This document shows, in pieces, positions 43,161 through 53,978 of a DNA stretch of 64,000 nt (positions are counted from its first letter, which is position 1; the number at the start of each line of letters is the position of its first letter). The notes under the pieces were generated by a model. That model did no database searches and was not told where the DNA came from. It saw only the letters and a list, made by a program, of their open reading frames with translations. This stretch comes from JADJPO01 sp963724535 (GTDB taxonomy: Bacteria; Actinomycetota; Actinomycetes; Actinomycetales; Kineosporiaceae): positions 248,001 to 312,000 of the forward strand of contig CAVRVD010000016.1 in NCBI GenBank assembly GCA_963724535.1, read 5' to 3'. Both the position numbers and the translations under genes were made by a program.

Positions 43161-44840
43161 GTGATTCCCGCCGAGCTCGCCGCGGCCATCCGCTCCTGCC
43201 TGAGCGACGCCGTCCGTTCCGGTGACCTGGTGTTGGAGTCCTCGGCGATCCCCGAGGAGATCCGCGTCGAGCGCCCCAGGCAGCGCGAGCACGGCGACTG
43301 GTCGACCAATGTGGCCCTGCAGCTGGCCAAGGCCGCCGGCCGCCCTCCGCGCGAGCTGGCCACCCTCCTGGCCACCCGGCTGGGCGAGGTGACCGGGGTC
43401 AAGAGCGTCGAGGTGGCCGGACCGGGCTTCCTCAACGTCGTGCTGGACACCGCGGCTGCCGGTGAGCTGGCCCGCACCATCGTCGAGAGTGGCCCGGTCT
43501 ACGGCACCGGGAACGCCCTGACCGGGCAGCGGCTCAACCTGGAGTTCGTCTCGGCGAACCCGACCGGCCCCCTGCACCTGGGCGGCACCCGGTGGGCGGC
43601 GGTCGGGGACAGCCTGGCCCGGATCCTGACCGCCCTGGGCGCCGAGGTCACCCGCGAGTACTACTTCAACGACCACGGCGTGCAGGTTGACCGGTTCGCC
43701 CGGTCGCTGCTCGCCCGGGCCAGGGGCGAGGCGTCACCCGAGGACGGCTACGGCGGCGCCTACATCGACGAGATCGCGACCCGGGTGCTCGCCGACGTCG
43801 CCGCTGCCGGCGAGACCGACCCGCTCACCCTGGACGACGCGGCCGCCCAGGAGGTGTTCCGCGAACGCGGGGTCGCCCTGATGTTCGAGGAGATCAAGGC
43901 CTCGCTGCACGACTTCGGTGTCGACTTCGACGTCTACTTCCACGAGAACGACCTCTACGCCTCCGGCGCCGTCGAGCGGGCCATCGAGCGGTTGCGAGCC
44001 CTGGACCGGATCTACGTGCAGGACGGCGCCACCTGGCTGCGGACCACCGACCTGGGCGACGACAAGGACCGCCCCGTGATCAAGAGCAACGGCGAGACCG
44101 CCTACATCGCCGGTGACCTCGCCTACTACCTCGACAAGCGCGAGCGCGGCTTCGACCGGGCGATCATCATGCTCGGCGCCGACCACCACGGCTACATCGG
44201 CCGGATGATGGCCATGTGCGCCGCCTTCGGGGACACCCCCTGGGTGAACCTGGAGATCCTGATCGGGCAGCTGGTCAACCTGCTGGCCGCCGGCCAGCCG
44301 GTCCGGATGAGCAAGCGCGCCGGCACCGTGGTGACCATGGAGGATCTCGTCGAGGCCGTCGGGGTGGACGCCGCCCGGTACGCCCTGACCCGCTCGGCGG
44401 TCGACTCCGCCATCGACATCGACCTGGACGTCTGGCGACGCAATACCAACGACAACCCCGTCTACTACGTCCAGTACGCCCATGCCCGGCTGGCCGGCAT
44501 CGCCCGCAACGCCGAGCAGGCCGGGGTGCGTCGCGCCGACGCCTTCGAGGCGGCGCTGCTCGACCACGAGACGGACGCCGCGCTGCTCGCCGCGCTGGCC
44601 GAGTACCCCCGCATCCTCGCCCAGGCCGGGGAGCTGCGCGATCCGCACCGGGTGGCCCGCTACCTGGAGAACCTGGCCGGGCACTTCCACCGCTGGTACG
44701 ACGCGACCAGGGTCACCCCCCGCGCCGAGCAGCCGGTCACCGACGCCCACCGCACTCGGCTCTGGCTCGCCGAGGCCGCCCGCACGGTGTTCGCCAACGG
44801 CCTGGACCTGTTGGGGGTCAGCGCCCCGGACCGGATGTGA
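43161..44840 (+). CDS. argS: Arginyl-tRNA synthetase
   Basis: 559 residues, the usual length. Class I synthetase charging tRNA-Arg. N-terminal additional domain (~1-110), HIGH-type motif HLGG at ~139-142 in NPTGPLHLGGTRW, KMSKS-type motif MSKRAGT at ~383, and the DALR anticodon-binding domain at the C-terminus (DPHRVARYLENLAGHFHRWY, ending in the conserved Arg-Met). GTG start giving MIPAELAAAIRSCL. Begins the conserved run argS-lysA-hom-thrB-rho. Confidence 0.96.
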   Translation: MIPAELAAAIRSCLSDAVRSGDLVLESSAIPEEIRVERPRQREHGDWSTNVALQLAKAAGRPPRELATLLATRLGEVTGVKSVEVAGPGFLNVVLDTAAAGELARTIVESGPVYGTGNALTGQRLNLEFVSANPTGPLHLGGTRWAAVGDSLARILTALGAEVTREYYFNDHGVQVDRFARSLLARARGEASPEDGYGGAYIDEIATRVLADVAAAGETDPLTLDDAAAQEVFRERGVALMFEEIKASLHDFGVDFDVYFHENDLYASGAVERAIERLRALDRIYVQDGATWLRTTDLGDDKDRPVIKSNGETAYIAGDLAYYLDKRERGFDRAIIMLGADHHGYIGRMMAMCAAFGDTPWVNLEILIGQLVNLLAAGQPVRMSKRAGTVVTMEDLVEAVGVDAARYALTRSAVDSAIDIDLDVWRRNTNDNPVYYVQYAHARLAGIARNAEQAGVRRADAFEAALLDHETDAALLAALAEYPRILAQAGELRDPHRVARYLENLAGHFHRWYDATRVTPRAEQPVTDAHRTRLWLAEAARTVFANGLDLLGVSAPDRM

Positions 44841-44910
44841 CCAGCACCGGTGCGCGAACGGACATGCGACAGATCAGATCTGACCGAGCAGATGTGAGGA
44901 CCGCACAGCG

Positions 44911-46377
44911 ATGAGCGCACACGAGGCCGGGGTGTTGCACGCACCCGGGTATGGCGGGGTGGCCACCGTGCCGGGATGGCTGCGTCCACCGGGCGACGTC
45001 AACGAGCTGCTGGCGCCGCTGTGGGCGCGCTCCGTACGGCGGGACGAGGGTGCGGACGGCGTGCTCCAGGTCGGCGGCGTGGACGTGGCCGACCTCGCCG
45101 ACCGCTTCGACACTCCCGCCTACGTGCTGGACGAGGCCGACTTCCGGGCCCGAGCCAGGGCGTTCCGGGACGCCTTCGCCGAGGCCTTCCGGAGCGGGTC
45201 CGGCTCCGGGGAGGCCCGCGCGGCGGGCCAGGTCTACTACGCCGGCAAGGCGTTCCTGTGCACCGAGGTGGCCCGGTGGATCCGCGATGACGGCCTCAAC
45301 CTGGATGTCTGCACCGGTGGTGAGCTGGCCGTCGCCCTGCGTGCCGGGCTGGCCGGGGAGCGGATCGCGTTGCACGGCAACAACAAGAGCGACGCCGAGA
45401 TCCACCGAGCGCTGCAGGCCGGGGTCGGCCGGATCGTGCTGGACAGCCCGGAGGAGGTCGACCGGGTCGCCGAGATCGCCGCTGCCCTGGGCGTCCTCGC
45501 CCCGGTCATGCTGCGGGTGACCGTCGGCGTCGAGGCACACACCCACGAGTACATCGCCACCTCCCATGAGGACCAGAAGTTCGGTGTGTCCCTGGCCGGT
45601 GGTCAGGCCACCCGGGCCGCCGCCGCCGTCCTGGCCCGCCCGCAGCTGCGGCTGCTCGGCCTGCACAGTCACATCGGCTCGCAGATCTTCGACACCGAGG
45701 GCTTCGAGGTGGCCACCCGGCGACTGCTCGGTCTGCACGCCGAGATCGTCCAGACCCACCTCGACGGTGACGACTCGGCCCTGCCCGAGCTGGACCTGGG
45801 TGGCGGGTTCGGGATCGCCTACACCTCAGAGCACGACCCGTTGGAGCCGCACGCGCTGGCCAAGTCCCTGGCCGCGATCGTGATGCGCGAGTGCGAGTCC
45901 GCCGGCGTCGCCGTGCCCCGGGTGAGCGTCGAGCCGGGGCGGGCGATCGCCGGGCCGAGCACGTTCACCCTCTACCGGGTCGGGGCGGTCAAGGACGTGC
46001 TGCTCGACCACGGTGCCCGGCGTCGCTACGTCAGCGTGGACGGCGGGATGAGCGACAACATCCGCACCGCCCTGTACGGCGCGGACTACTCCTGCACCCT
46101 CGCCTCGCGCACTTCGCCGACGCCGCCGGTGCTTACCCGTGTGGTCGGGAAGCACTGCGAGAGCGGCGATATCGTCGTCCGCGACGAGTTCCTTCCCGGC
46201 GACGTCAGCCGCGGCGACCTGATCGCGGTGCCCGGCACAGGCGCCTACTGTCGCAGCATGTCCAGCCAGTACAACCACGTCCCGCGCCCGCCCGTGGTGG
46301 CGGTGCGGGACGGCACGGCCCGACTGCTGGTGCGCCGGGAGACCGAGGACGACCTACTCGCCCTGGACGTGGGATGA
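44911..46377 (+). CDS. lysA: Diaminopimelate decarboxylase
   Basis: 488 residues. PLP enzyme that decarboxylates meso-diaminopimelate to lysine. Alanine-racemase fold-type III barrel: PLP-binding Lys113 in VYYAGKAFLC, HSHIGSQIFDTEGF, DLGGGFGIAYTSEHDP, EPGRAIAGPSTFTLYRVG, and the product-site Cys in KHCESGDI. ATG 44911 is preceded by AGGA. The stop overlaps the hom start (ATGA), coupling lysine and threonine synthesis. Confidence 0.96.
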   Translation: MSAHEAGVLHAPGYGGVATVPGWLRPPGDVNELLAPLWARSVRRDEGADGVLQVGGVDVADLADRFDTPAYVLDEADFRARARAFRDAFAEAFRSGSGSGEARAAGQVYYAGKAFLCTEVARWIRDDGLNLDVCTGGELAVALRAGLAGERIALHGNNKSDAEIHRALQAGVGRIVLDSPEEVDRVAEIAAALGVLAPVMLRVTVGVEAHTHEYIATSHEDQKFGVSLAGGQATRAAAAVLARPQLRLLGLHSHIGSQIFDTEGFEVATRRLLGLHAEIVQTHLDGDDSALPELDLGGGFGIAYTSEHDPLEPHALAKSLAAIVMRECESAGVAVPRVSVEPGRAIAGPSTFTLYRVGAVKDVLLDHGARRRYVSVDGGMSDNIRTALYGADYSCTLASRTSPTPPVLTRVVGKHCESGDIVVRDEFLPGDVSRGDLIAVPGTGAYCRSMSSQYNHVPRPPVVAVRDGTARLLVRRETEDDLLALDVG

Positions 46378-47753
46378 GCGGGACGATCGAGATCGAGGAG
46401 GGCGGCGTGCAGCCGGTGAAGGTGGCCCTGCTGGGCTGCGGGGTGGTCGGCACCGAGGTTGCGAGGTTGCTCACCCGGCACGGTGAGGAGCTGTCCCGGC
46501 GGGTCGGAGCACCGCTACGGCTGTCCGGCATCGCGGTGCGCCGGATCGGGCGCACCCGCGGCCTGGACGTGCCCTCGGGCCTGTTCACGACCGACGCAAG
46601 CGCCCTGGTCAAGGACGCCGACGTGGTCGTAGAGGTGATTGGCGGCATCGAACCGGCCCGCGGGCTCATCCTCGAAGCGATGGCGGCGGGGGCCGGGGTG
46701 GTGACCGCAAACAAGGCTCTGCTGGCCGAGGACGGTCCGGCTCTCTACGCGGCCGCGGCCGAGCACGGCGTGGACCTGTACTTCGAGGCGGCCGTGGCCG
46801 GGGGAATCCCGCTGCTGCGCCCGCTGCGGGAGTCGCTAGCCGGTGACCGGGTGACCCGCGTGCTCGGCATCGTGAACGGCACGACGAACTATGTGCTCGA
46901 CAAGATGGACTCCACCGGAATGGGTTTCGCCGAGGCCGTGGCTCAGGCCCAGGCCCTGGGCTACGCCGAGGCCGACCCGACCGCTGACGTGGAGGGCTTC
47001 GACGCCGCGGCGAAGGCAGCGATCCTGGCCAGCCTCGCCTTCCACACCCGGGTGAGTGCTGCCGACGTCCACCGGGAAGGGATCACCGAGGTCTCCGCGG
47101 CGGACATGGCCGGCGCGGACCAGATGGGATCGGTGGTCAAGCTGCTGGCGATCTGCGAGCGGGCCACCATCGCGGAAGCGAACGGTGTTGCGCGTGAAGG
47201 AGTCTCGGTTCGGGTGCACCCGGCGATGATCCCGCGCAGCCATCCGCTGGCCGGCGTCCGAGAGGCCTACAACGCGGTGTTCGTCGAGTCCGAGGCGGCC
47301 GGCGAGCTGATGTTCTACGGCCGCGGAGCCGGAGGCCAGCCCACCGCCAGTGCCGTCCTCGGCGACGTGATCAGCGTGGCCCGCAACCGGCTCGCCGGTG
47401 GCCACGGCCCACGGGAGTCCGCGCACGCCGACCTGCCGGTGCTGCCGATGGGTGAGGTGGTGACCCGCTACCACATCAGCCTCGACGTGGCCGACCGGCC
47501 CGGTGTGCTGGCCCAGGCGGCCCAGGTGTTCGCCGACCACGGGGTCTCCATCGAGACGGTCCGCCAGCAACACCTCGGCCCCTCCCGGGACCGCCCCCAC
47601 CAGGGCCCGTCCGGCGCCGGTCGGGAACGAGCTGCCCTGGTCGTGGTCACCCACTCCGCCACGGACGCCGCGCTGGTCGCCACCGTCGAGGCGCTGGCCG
47701 CCCTGGACATCGTCGAGGGCGTGCAGAGCGTCATGCGGGTCGAGGGGTCCTGA
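46374..47753 (+). CDS. hom: Homoserine dehydrogenase
   Basis: 459 residues. NAD(P)-binding GLLGCGVVGTEV near residue 20, catalytic core (VTANKALLAEDGP, GIVNGTTNYVLDKMDSTGMG, ADPTADVEGFDAAAKAAIL with the Asp and Lys of hydride transfer), and a C-terminal ACT domain (~370-459) for threonine feedback control. The ACT domain has an unusual Pro/Arg-rich insertion (SRDRPHQGPSGAGRER) between its first two strands. Start overlaps lysA. thrC, normally next, is absent; thrB follows at two bases. Confidence 0.95.
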   Translation: MSGTIEIEEGGVQPVKVALLGCGVVGTEVARLLTRHGEELSRRVGAPLRLSGIAVRRIGRTRGLDVPSGLFTTDASALVKDADVVVEVIGGIEPARGLILEAMAAGAGVVTANKALLAEDGPALYAAAAEHGVDLYFEAAVAGGIPLLRPLRESLAGDRVTRVLGIVNGTTNYVLDKMDSTGMGFAEAVAQAQALGYAEADPTADVEGFDAAAKAAILASLAFHTRVSAADVHREGITEVSAADMAGADQMGSVVKLLAICERATIAEANGVAREGVSVRVHPAMIPRSHPLAGVREAYNAVFVESEAAGELMFYGRGAGGQPTASAVLGDVISVARNRLAGGHGPRESAHADLPVLPMGEVVTRYHISLDVADRPGVLAQAAQVFADHGVSIETVRQQHLGPSRDRPHQGPSGAGRERAALVVVTHSATDAALVATVEALAALDIVEGVQSVMRVEGS

Positions 47754-47755
47754 CG

Positions 47756-48811
47756 GTGCGGGCGGGCTCTGCCGGACCGAACGGTGGCTCCCCCCTGGTG
47801 CGGCTCGGCGTCCCGGTCACCGCCCGGACCCCCGCATCCAGCGCCAACCTCGGCCCCGGCTTCGACTGCCTGGCCCTGTCCCTGGCCCTGTATGACGAGG
47901 TCCGGGTCGAGGCCGCCCCCCGCGCCCAGGGGCAGCCCGGGGTGTGGATCGAGGTCGCCGGTCAGGGGGAGGGCAGTGTCCCGCGGGGGGAGGATCATCT
48001 CGTCGTCCGCAGCGTGCGGGCCGGGCTGGTGCACGCCGGCGTCGGCCGCGCCGACGACCAGCCCGCGCTGCACCTGCGCTGCCGCAACGCGGTCCCGCAC
48101 GGGCGCGGCCTGGGATCCTCGGCGGCGGCGATCGCGGTCGGGCTGGTGCTCGCCCGGGGCCTGCTCACCGATCCCGACCGGCTGGACACCCAGGCCGTGT
48201 TCGACCTGGCCACGGCGGCCGAGGGTCACCCGGACAACGCCTCCGCGGCCCTGTTCGGCGGCTGCACGCTGTCCTGGACCACTCCGCGGACCGGCGCCGG
48301 GGTGCTGCCCCGGGCACATCTCGTCCAGCTCGATCTCGACCCGCGCATCTCGGCAGTGCTCTGTCTGCCGAACGCCGAGCTGGCCACCTCACGGGCCCGG
48401 GCGATGTTGCCCGAGCAGGTGCCGCACGCCGACGCCGCCTTCAACGCCGCCCGCAGCGCGCTGCTCGTGCACGCCCTGGCCGGCCGGCCGGACCTGCTCC
48501 TGGAGGCCACCCGCGACCGGCTGCACCAGTCCCAGCGGGTTCCGGCGATGCCGGCCAGCGCCGCCCTGGTCGAGGCGGTGCGGGCGCGCGGTCAGGCCGC
48601 GGTGGTCTCCGGCGCCGGCCCGAGCGTGCTTGTGCTCGGCGAGCGGGGGGCTGCGCTCGCCGCAGTGGCCGAGGCCATGACCGGCGACGCCGAGCGGCTC
48701 GGCCCGTGGCAGGTGCTGGCGCTGGACGTCGACCGCTCCGGCACCAGCCTGCAGGACGCCCCGCCCACCGAGGGCCGGCTGCCGGTCGGTTCCGATCCGC
48801 ATCAGCGCTGA
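47756..48811 (+). CDS. thrB: Homoserine kinase
   Basis: 351 residues, GHMP kinase phosphorylating homoserine with ATP. Motif 1 TPASSANLGPGFDCLALSL, the P-loop-like motif PHGRGLGSSAAAIAVGLVLA, and motif 3 AVVSGAGPSVLVLG. It starts two bases after hom and has no independent ribosome site, so it is probably coupled. GTG at 47756 gives a short N-terminal extension; starts at ~47795 are possible. The intervening thrC (threonine synthase) found in M. tuberculosis is missing. Confidence 0.93.
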   Translation: MRAGSAGPNGGSPLVRLGVPVTARTPASSANLGPGFDCLALSLALYDEVRVEAAPRAQGQPGVWIEVAGQGEGSVPRGEDHLVVRSVRAGLVHAGVGRADDQPALHLRCRNAVPHGRGLGSSAAAIAVGLVLARGLLTDPDRLDTQAVFDLATAAEGHPDNASAALFGGCTLSWTTPRTGAGVLPRAHLVQLDLDPRISAVLCLPNAELATSRARAMLPEQVPHADAAFNAARSALLVHALAGRPDLLLEATRDRLHQSQRVPAMPASAALVEAVRARGQAAVVSGAGPSVLVLGERGAALAAVAEAMTGDAERLGPWQVLALDVDRSGTSLQDAPPTEGRLPVGSDPHQR

Positions 48812-49165
48812 GACCGGGCCCGAGACCTGGTCGTGGGAAATCCGGCGGGGGTCGGCGCCGTCGACGTCCTCAGCGCGACGCGGCACTCAGTGATGCCGTA
48901 CTCAGTGATGCCGTACTGAGTGATGCCGTACTGAGCGCGATGAGGTGGGGCGGTGTGGCGCGACCGGGTCCCGTCGGTGTTACAGTGTGTGGCGCAGCCA
49001 CTCGGAGGCTTCGATCCACGAGCCCCAATTCGCTGTCCGACACCGCGCACTTCCCGGACCTGTCTGGTGTGTCTGCGCGTAAGTTCACCGGCCCGGGCCT
49101 GTCGTTGCCCGGGCATCGACCCGCTCCACACCCGCTGCCGGGTGCGGAGGCGAAGGGAAACCCAG
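48812..49165. other. rho leader region
   Basis: 354 bp between thrB and rho. It holds a 15-bp tandem repeat (48885-48929) and a possible -10 TACAGT near 48980. Long leaders before rho are common because Rho terminates within its own leader; nothing more specific is visible. Confidence 0.4.
48885..48929. repeat. Three tandem 15-bp units, ACTCAGTGATGCCGT
   Basis: Units at 48885, 48900 and 48915 (the third ACTGAGTGATGCCGT), then a degenerate half unit. They lie in the rho leader, about 240 bp before the start codon. Confidence 0.85.
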
Positions 49166-50983
<1,818 letters not shown>

Positions 50984-51003
50984 CCGGGGCGTTCGCCGGA
51001 CGG

Positions 51004-52299
51004 CTAGGACTTGCTGCTCGACCGGTCCGCTCCCTGCGCCGGAGCGCTCTCGATGCGGTCCTGCGCCCGGCTGAGCACCCGGGCTGCGGCCTCCCGCCCG
51101 CCCAGGCCGAACGCCAGGGCGGCCGCTGCCGCCGCACCCACGACGACGGCGCCGAAGGCCAGTTGGACGATCGAGTCCGCGATGCCCATGAACGACAGGC
51201 CCATCGCGACGAACAGGGCGAGCGTCGCGTACCGGACCACCTGGCTGGCCGTGCTGCCGGCCATCAGCCGGGCCAGCAGACCGGCGATGGAGAAGCCGGC
51301 GGCGATGATCGCGCCGCCGAACAGCACCCGGCCACCCAGGCCGAGCACCTCGCTGAGGAACGCGGTGATCTGCGGGAAGCCGAGCAGCTGCGCCGCCATG
51401 ACGGCGAAGAACAGGACCAGCGCCACCTGGGCGACCGTGGTGATGGTGGTGACGGCGCTGCGCTCGCGCGGCAGGACGTCGGCCTCGTGCAGCGCCCGGT
51501 CGACACCGAGGCCGGTGAGGATCTGACGGAGCAGGTCACCGGCGAAGCGGGCGATGAACACCCCGATGGCCAGCAGCAGAGCGGCCGCCAGGATGTTGGG
51601 GACGGCGTCGAAGATGGCGGTGAGCATCCGGGTCGCCGGCTCCGACACGGCGGCGATGCCCAGGATCTGCAGCGAGGCGATGGTCACCACGATCATGACC
51701 AGGCCGAACACCACCGCGCCGGCCGTGTTCGCCAGATCCGTGCTCGTCAGGTCCGTGCTCGTCCGGTCCGTGTCCGTCGGATCCGAGCCCGCTGTGGTCG
51801 GACGGGACATGGTCGAGGTCGCGCCGGCCGTGTCCGTGGTCGCCGCGGTCCCGGTCTCGCTCTGCACCCGGGACATGCCGGCCCGCAGGAACCTGCCGAG
51901 GTCCACCGTGCGCAGCGCGGTCTCCACCAGCTGACGGACGATCCGGGCGAGCACAAGGCCGATGACGAAGACGAACGCCGCACCGAGGATGTTCGGCAGG
52001 TAGCCGAGCACCGTCTGCAGCATCACGGTGATCGGCTGCAGGACGCTCTCCAGTTGGAAGACGTTGAGCACGGTCACCAGGCCGAAGAGCCATACGACCA
52101 GGGACGCGATCGTGCCCAGCGACGCCCCGAGTGACTCGCCGTCACCGTCTCCTCGGTCCAGGGCCGGGACCCTGGTGACCAGTCTCGTGATCGCCGTCTT
52201 GACGACCCGGGCCAGCACCCAGGTGATGACCAGGATCAGGACGACGATGCCGATGCGGCCGAGCAGCCCCACCCAGCCGATGTTCTCCAGGTCGTTCAT
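51004..52299 (-). CDS. Mechanosensitive-channel-type (TM_helix/MscS-like) membrane protein
   Basis: 431 residues. Repeated TM-helix modules of the conserved TM_helix (PF05552) type: GYLPNILGAAFVFVIGLVLA, VPNILAAALLLAIGVFIARF and IVQLAFGAVVVGAAAAAALA-FGLGG, the last like the MscS pore helix and its GLGG hinge. A hydrophilic Thr/Ser/Asp-rich linker (~145-195) with a 15-bp repeat (51736-51795) separates the two halves. Likely a pressure or stress channel or regulator in the plasma membrane. ATG 52299. It is inserted, on the opposite strand, between rho and rpmE, which adjoin in M. tuberculosis. Confidence 0.82.
   Translation of the reverse strand: MNDLENIGWVGLLGRIGIVVLILVITWVLARVVKTAITRLVTRVPALDRGDGDGESLGASLGTIASLVVWLFGLVTVLNVFQLESVLQPITVMLQTVLGYLPNILGAAFVFVIGLVLARIVRQLVETALRTVDLGRFLRAGMSRVQSETGTAATTDTAGATSTMSRPTTAGSDPTDTDRTSTDLTSTDLANTAGAVVFGLVMIVVTIASLQILGIAAVSEPATRMLTAIFDAVPNILAAALLLAIGVFIARFAGDLLRQILTGLGVDRALHEADVLPRERSAVTTITTVAQVALVLFFAVMAAQLLGFPQITAFLSEVLGLGGRVLFGGAIIAAGFSIAGLLARLMAGSTASQVVRYATLALFVAMGLSFMGIADSIVQLAFGAVVVGAAAAAALAFGLGGREAAARVLSRAQDRIESAPAQGADRSSSKS
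51736..51795. repeat. 15-bp tandem repeat inside the MscS-like gene
   Basis: Units at 51736, 51751, 51766 and a diverged fourth at 51781, in frame, coding for pentapeptides of the TDLTS type in the hydrophilic linker. Confidence 0.7.
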
Positions 52300-52540
52300 G
52301 TGCTCACTCTCTTCGGGAGGCGAACGGATCACGCCACCCTGCCGCTACCGGGGGTCTGGGTGCACACGTTCGGGGTCGCGACCCTCGGTTCGTGCCCGGA
52401 TCGAGACCGACCTGACTTGTGGCTGGGCAGGAATGCCAGGGTCGGAGGTGCGGTTGTCGACGTGGCACACTGGTGCTCGGCTCCGGTTCACGGTCCGTGA
52501 CGCGGACCGACCCGGCGGCCATGACCTTGAGGAGACTCGC

Positions 52541-52759
52541 GTGAAGAGCGGCATCCACCCGGACTACGTCGACACCACGGTGACCTGTACCTGCGGCGCG
52601 ACGTTCACCACTCGGAGCACGGCCAAGAACGGCGTCATCCACGCCGACGTCTGCAGCCAGTGCCACCCCTTCTACACCGGCAAGCAGAAGATCCTGGACA
52701 CCGGAGGCCGCGTGGCCCGGTTCCAGCAGCGCTACGGCAAGAAGCCGGCCGGCAAGTAG
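52541..52759 (+). CDS. rpmE: 50S ribosomal protein L31, zinc-binding form
   Basis: 72 residues, GTG start after GAGGAG. L31 motif KSGIHPDYVDTTVTCTCGAT and FYTGKQKILDTGGRVARFQQ-RYG. Four zinc-binding cysteines are present in CTCG (Cys16, Cys18 region) and CSQC (Cys37, Cys40 region), so this is the C+ paralogue used under zinc-replete conditions. Next to prfA, as in relatives, with a long palindrome between them. Confidence 0.95.
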   Translation: MKSGIHPDYVDTTVTCTCGATFTTRSTAKNGVIHADVCSQCHPFYTGKQKILDTGGRVARFQQRYGKKPAGK

Positions 52760-52768
52760 CCCGACACT

Positions 52769-52816
52769 CGGCGCCGATCGCCTCGTCCGTAGCTACGGAC
52801 GACGCGACCGGCGCCG
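52769..52816. terminator. 48-bp near-perfect palindrome between rpmE and prfA
   Basis: The centre 52783-52802 is a perfect 20-bp palindrome (TCGTCCGTAGCTACGGACGA); outward, arms of 23 bases match with two mismatches, ending in CGGCGCCG on both sides. Read as RNA it gives a very stable hairpin 10 bp after the rpmE stop, a likely terminator or attenuator (no U tract). A protein-binding palindrome is the alternative. Confidence 0.6.
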
Positions 52817-52880
52817 AAGTCGTGTTCGGGCACCAGAGCAACAGCCCGGATCCGCAGACCAGACCAGGAGAGGACGACGC

Positions 52881-53978
52881 GTGCCGACCGATGCGCTGAC
52901 CGGCGCCGTCCAGCCGTTGCTCGCCGAGCACGCCCTGCTCGAGCAGCAGCTCGCCGATCCGGCCGTGCACACGGACCCGGCGATGGCGCGTCGGCTCGGC
53001 CGGCGCTACGCGGAGCTGACCGGCGTCGTCGAGGCCTACCGGTCCTGGCTGACGGTCACCGGAGACCTGACCGCTGCCCGCGAGCTGGGCGAGCTGGACG
53101 ACGCCGACGCCGCGCTGGCCACCGAGACGCACGCCCTCGCCGAGGCCGAGGAGGTTGCTCGAGAGCGGCTGCGGATCCTGCTGCTGCCCCGCGACCCGGA
53201 CGACGACCGGGACGTGATCCTCGAGGTCAAGGCCGGTGAGGGTGGTGTCGAGTCCGCGCTGTTCGCCGCCGACCTGCTGCGGATGTACCTGCGCTACGCC
53301 GAGCGCAGGGGATGGCGCACCGAGGTCATCGGCGCCACGGAGAGCGAGCTCGGCGGCTACAAGGACGTCTCGGTGGCCGTCGCCGCCAGGGGCACCCCGG
53401 CGCCGGGGGAGGGGGTGTACGCCCGGCTCAAGTACGAGGGCGGCGTGCACCGGGTGCAAAGGGTGCCGGTCACCGAGTCAGCCGGCCGGGTGCACACCAG
53501 CGCCGCCGGGGTGCTGGTGCTGCCCGAGGTCGAGGACGTCGAGGTCGAGGTGCGCGAGGAGGACCTGCGCATTGACGTCTACCGCTCCTCCGGACCCGGC
53601 GGTCAGAGTGTCAACACCACCGACTCGGCGGTGCGGATCACCCACCTGCCCAGCGGCATCGTCGTCTCCTGCCAGAACGAGAAGAGCCAGCTACAGAACA
53701 AGGAGTCGGCGCTGCGGATCCTGCGCGCGCGACTGCACGCGGCCGCGGTCGAGGCGGCCGAGGCGCAGGCCTCGGCGGTGCGGCGCTCGCAGGTGCGCAC
53801 CGTCGACCGCAGCGAGCGGATCCGGACCTACAACTTCGGTGAGAACCGGATCGCCGACCACCGCACCGGCTACAAGGCCTACAACCTCGACGTCGTGCTG
53901 GACGGCGCCCTCGACGCCGTGATCGCCTCCTGCGTGGCCGCCGATGAGGCCGCCCGCCTGGCCGGGCCGCAGGGGTGA
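52881..53978 (+). CDS. prfA: Peptide chain release factor 1
   Basis: 365 residues. RF1 reads UAA and UAG and triggers peptide release. Domain 1 helices (~1-105), the stop-codon-reading PxT region RVPVTESAGRVHTSAAG (~192-208), and the peptidyl-transferase GGQ at 240-242 in SSGPGGQSVNTTDSAV. GTG start follows AGGAGAGGA. Its stop overlaps the prmC start (GTGA), so the enzyme and its methyltransferase are coupled. Confidence 0.96.
   Translation: MPTDALTGAVQPLLAEHALLEQQLADPAVHTDPAMARRLGRRYAELTGVVEAYRSWLTVTGDLTAARELGELDDADAALATETHALAEAEEVARERLRILLLPRDPDDDRDVILEVKAGEGGVESALFAADLLRMYLRYAERRGWRTEVIGATESELGGYKDVSVAVAARGTPAPGEGVYARLKYEGGVHRVQRVPVTESAGRVHTSAAGVLVLPEVEDVEVEVREEDLRIDVYRSSGPGGQSVNTTDSAVRITHLPSGIVVSCQNEKSQLQNKESALRILRARLHAAAVEAAEAQASAVRRSQVRTVDRSERIRTYNFGENRIADHRTGYKAYNLDVVLDGALDAVIASCVAADEAARLAGPQG

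Noticed and set aside
44216..44914. Overlapping frames in argS, thrB, rho and the atp genes
   Set aside because: All are arginine/proline-rich shadows in the +2/+3 or antisense frames of well-supported genes.
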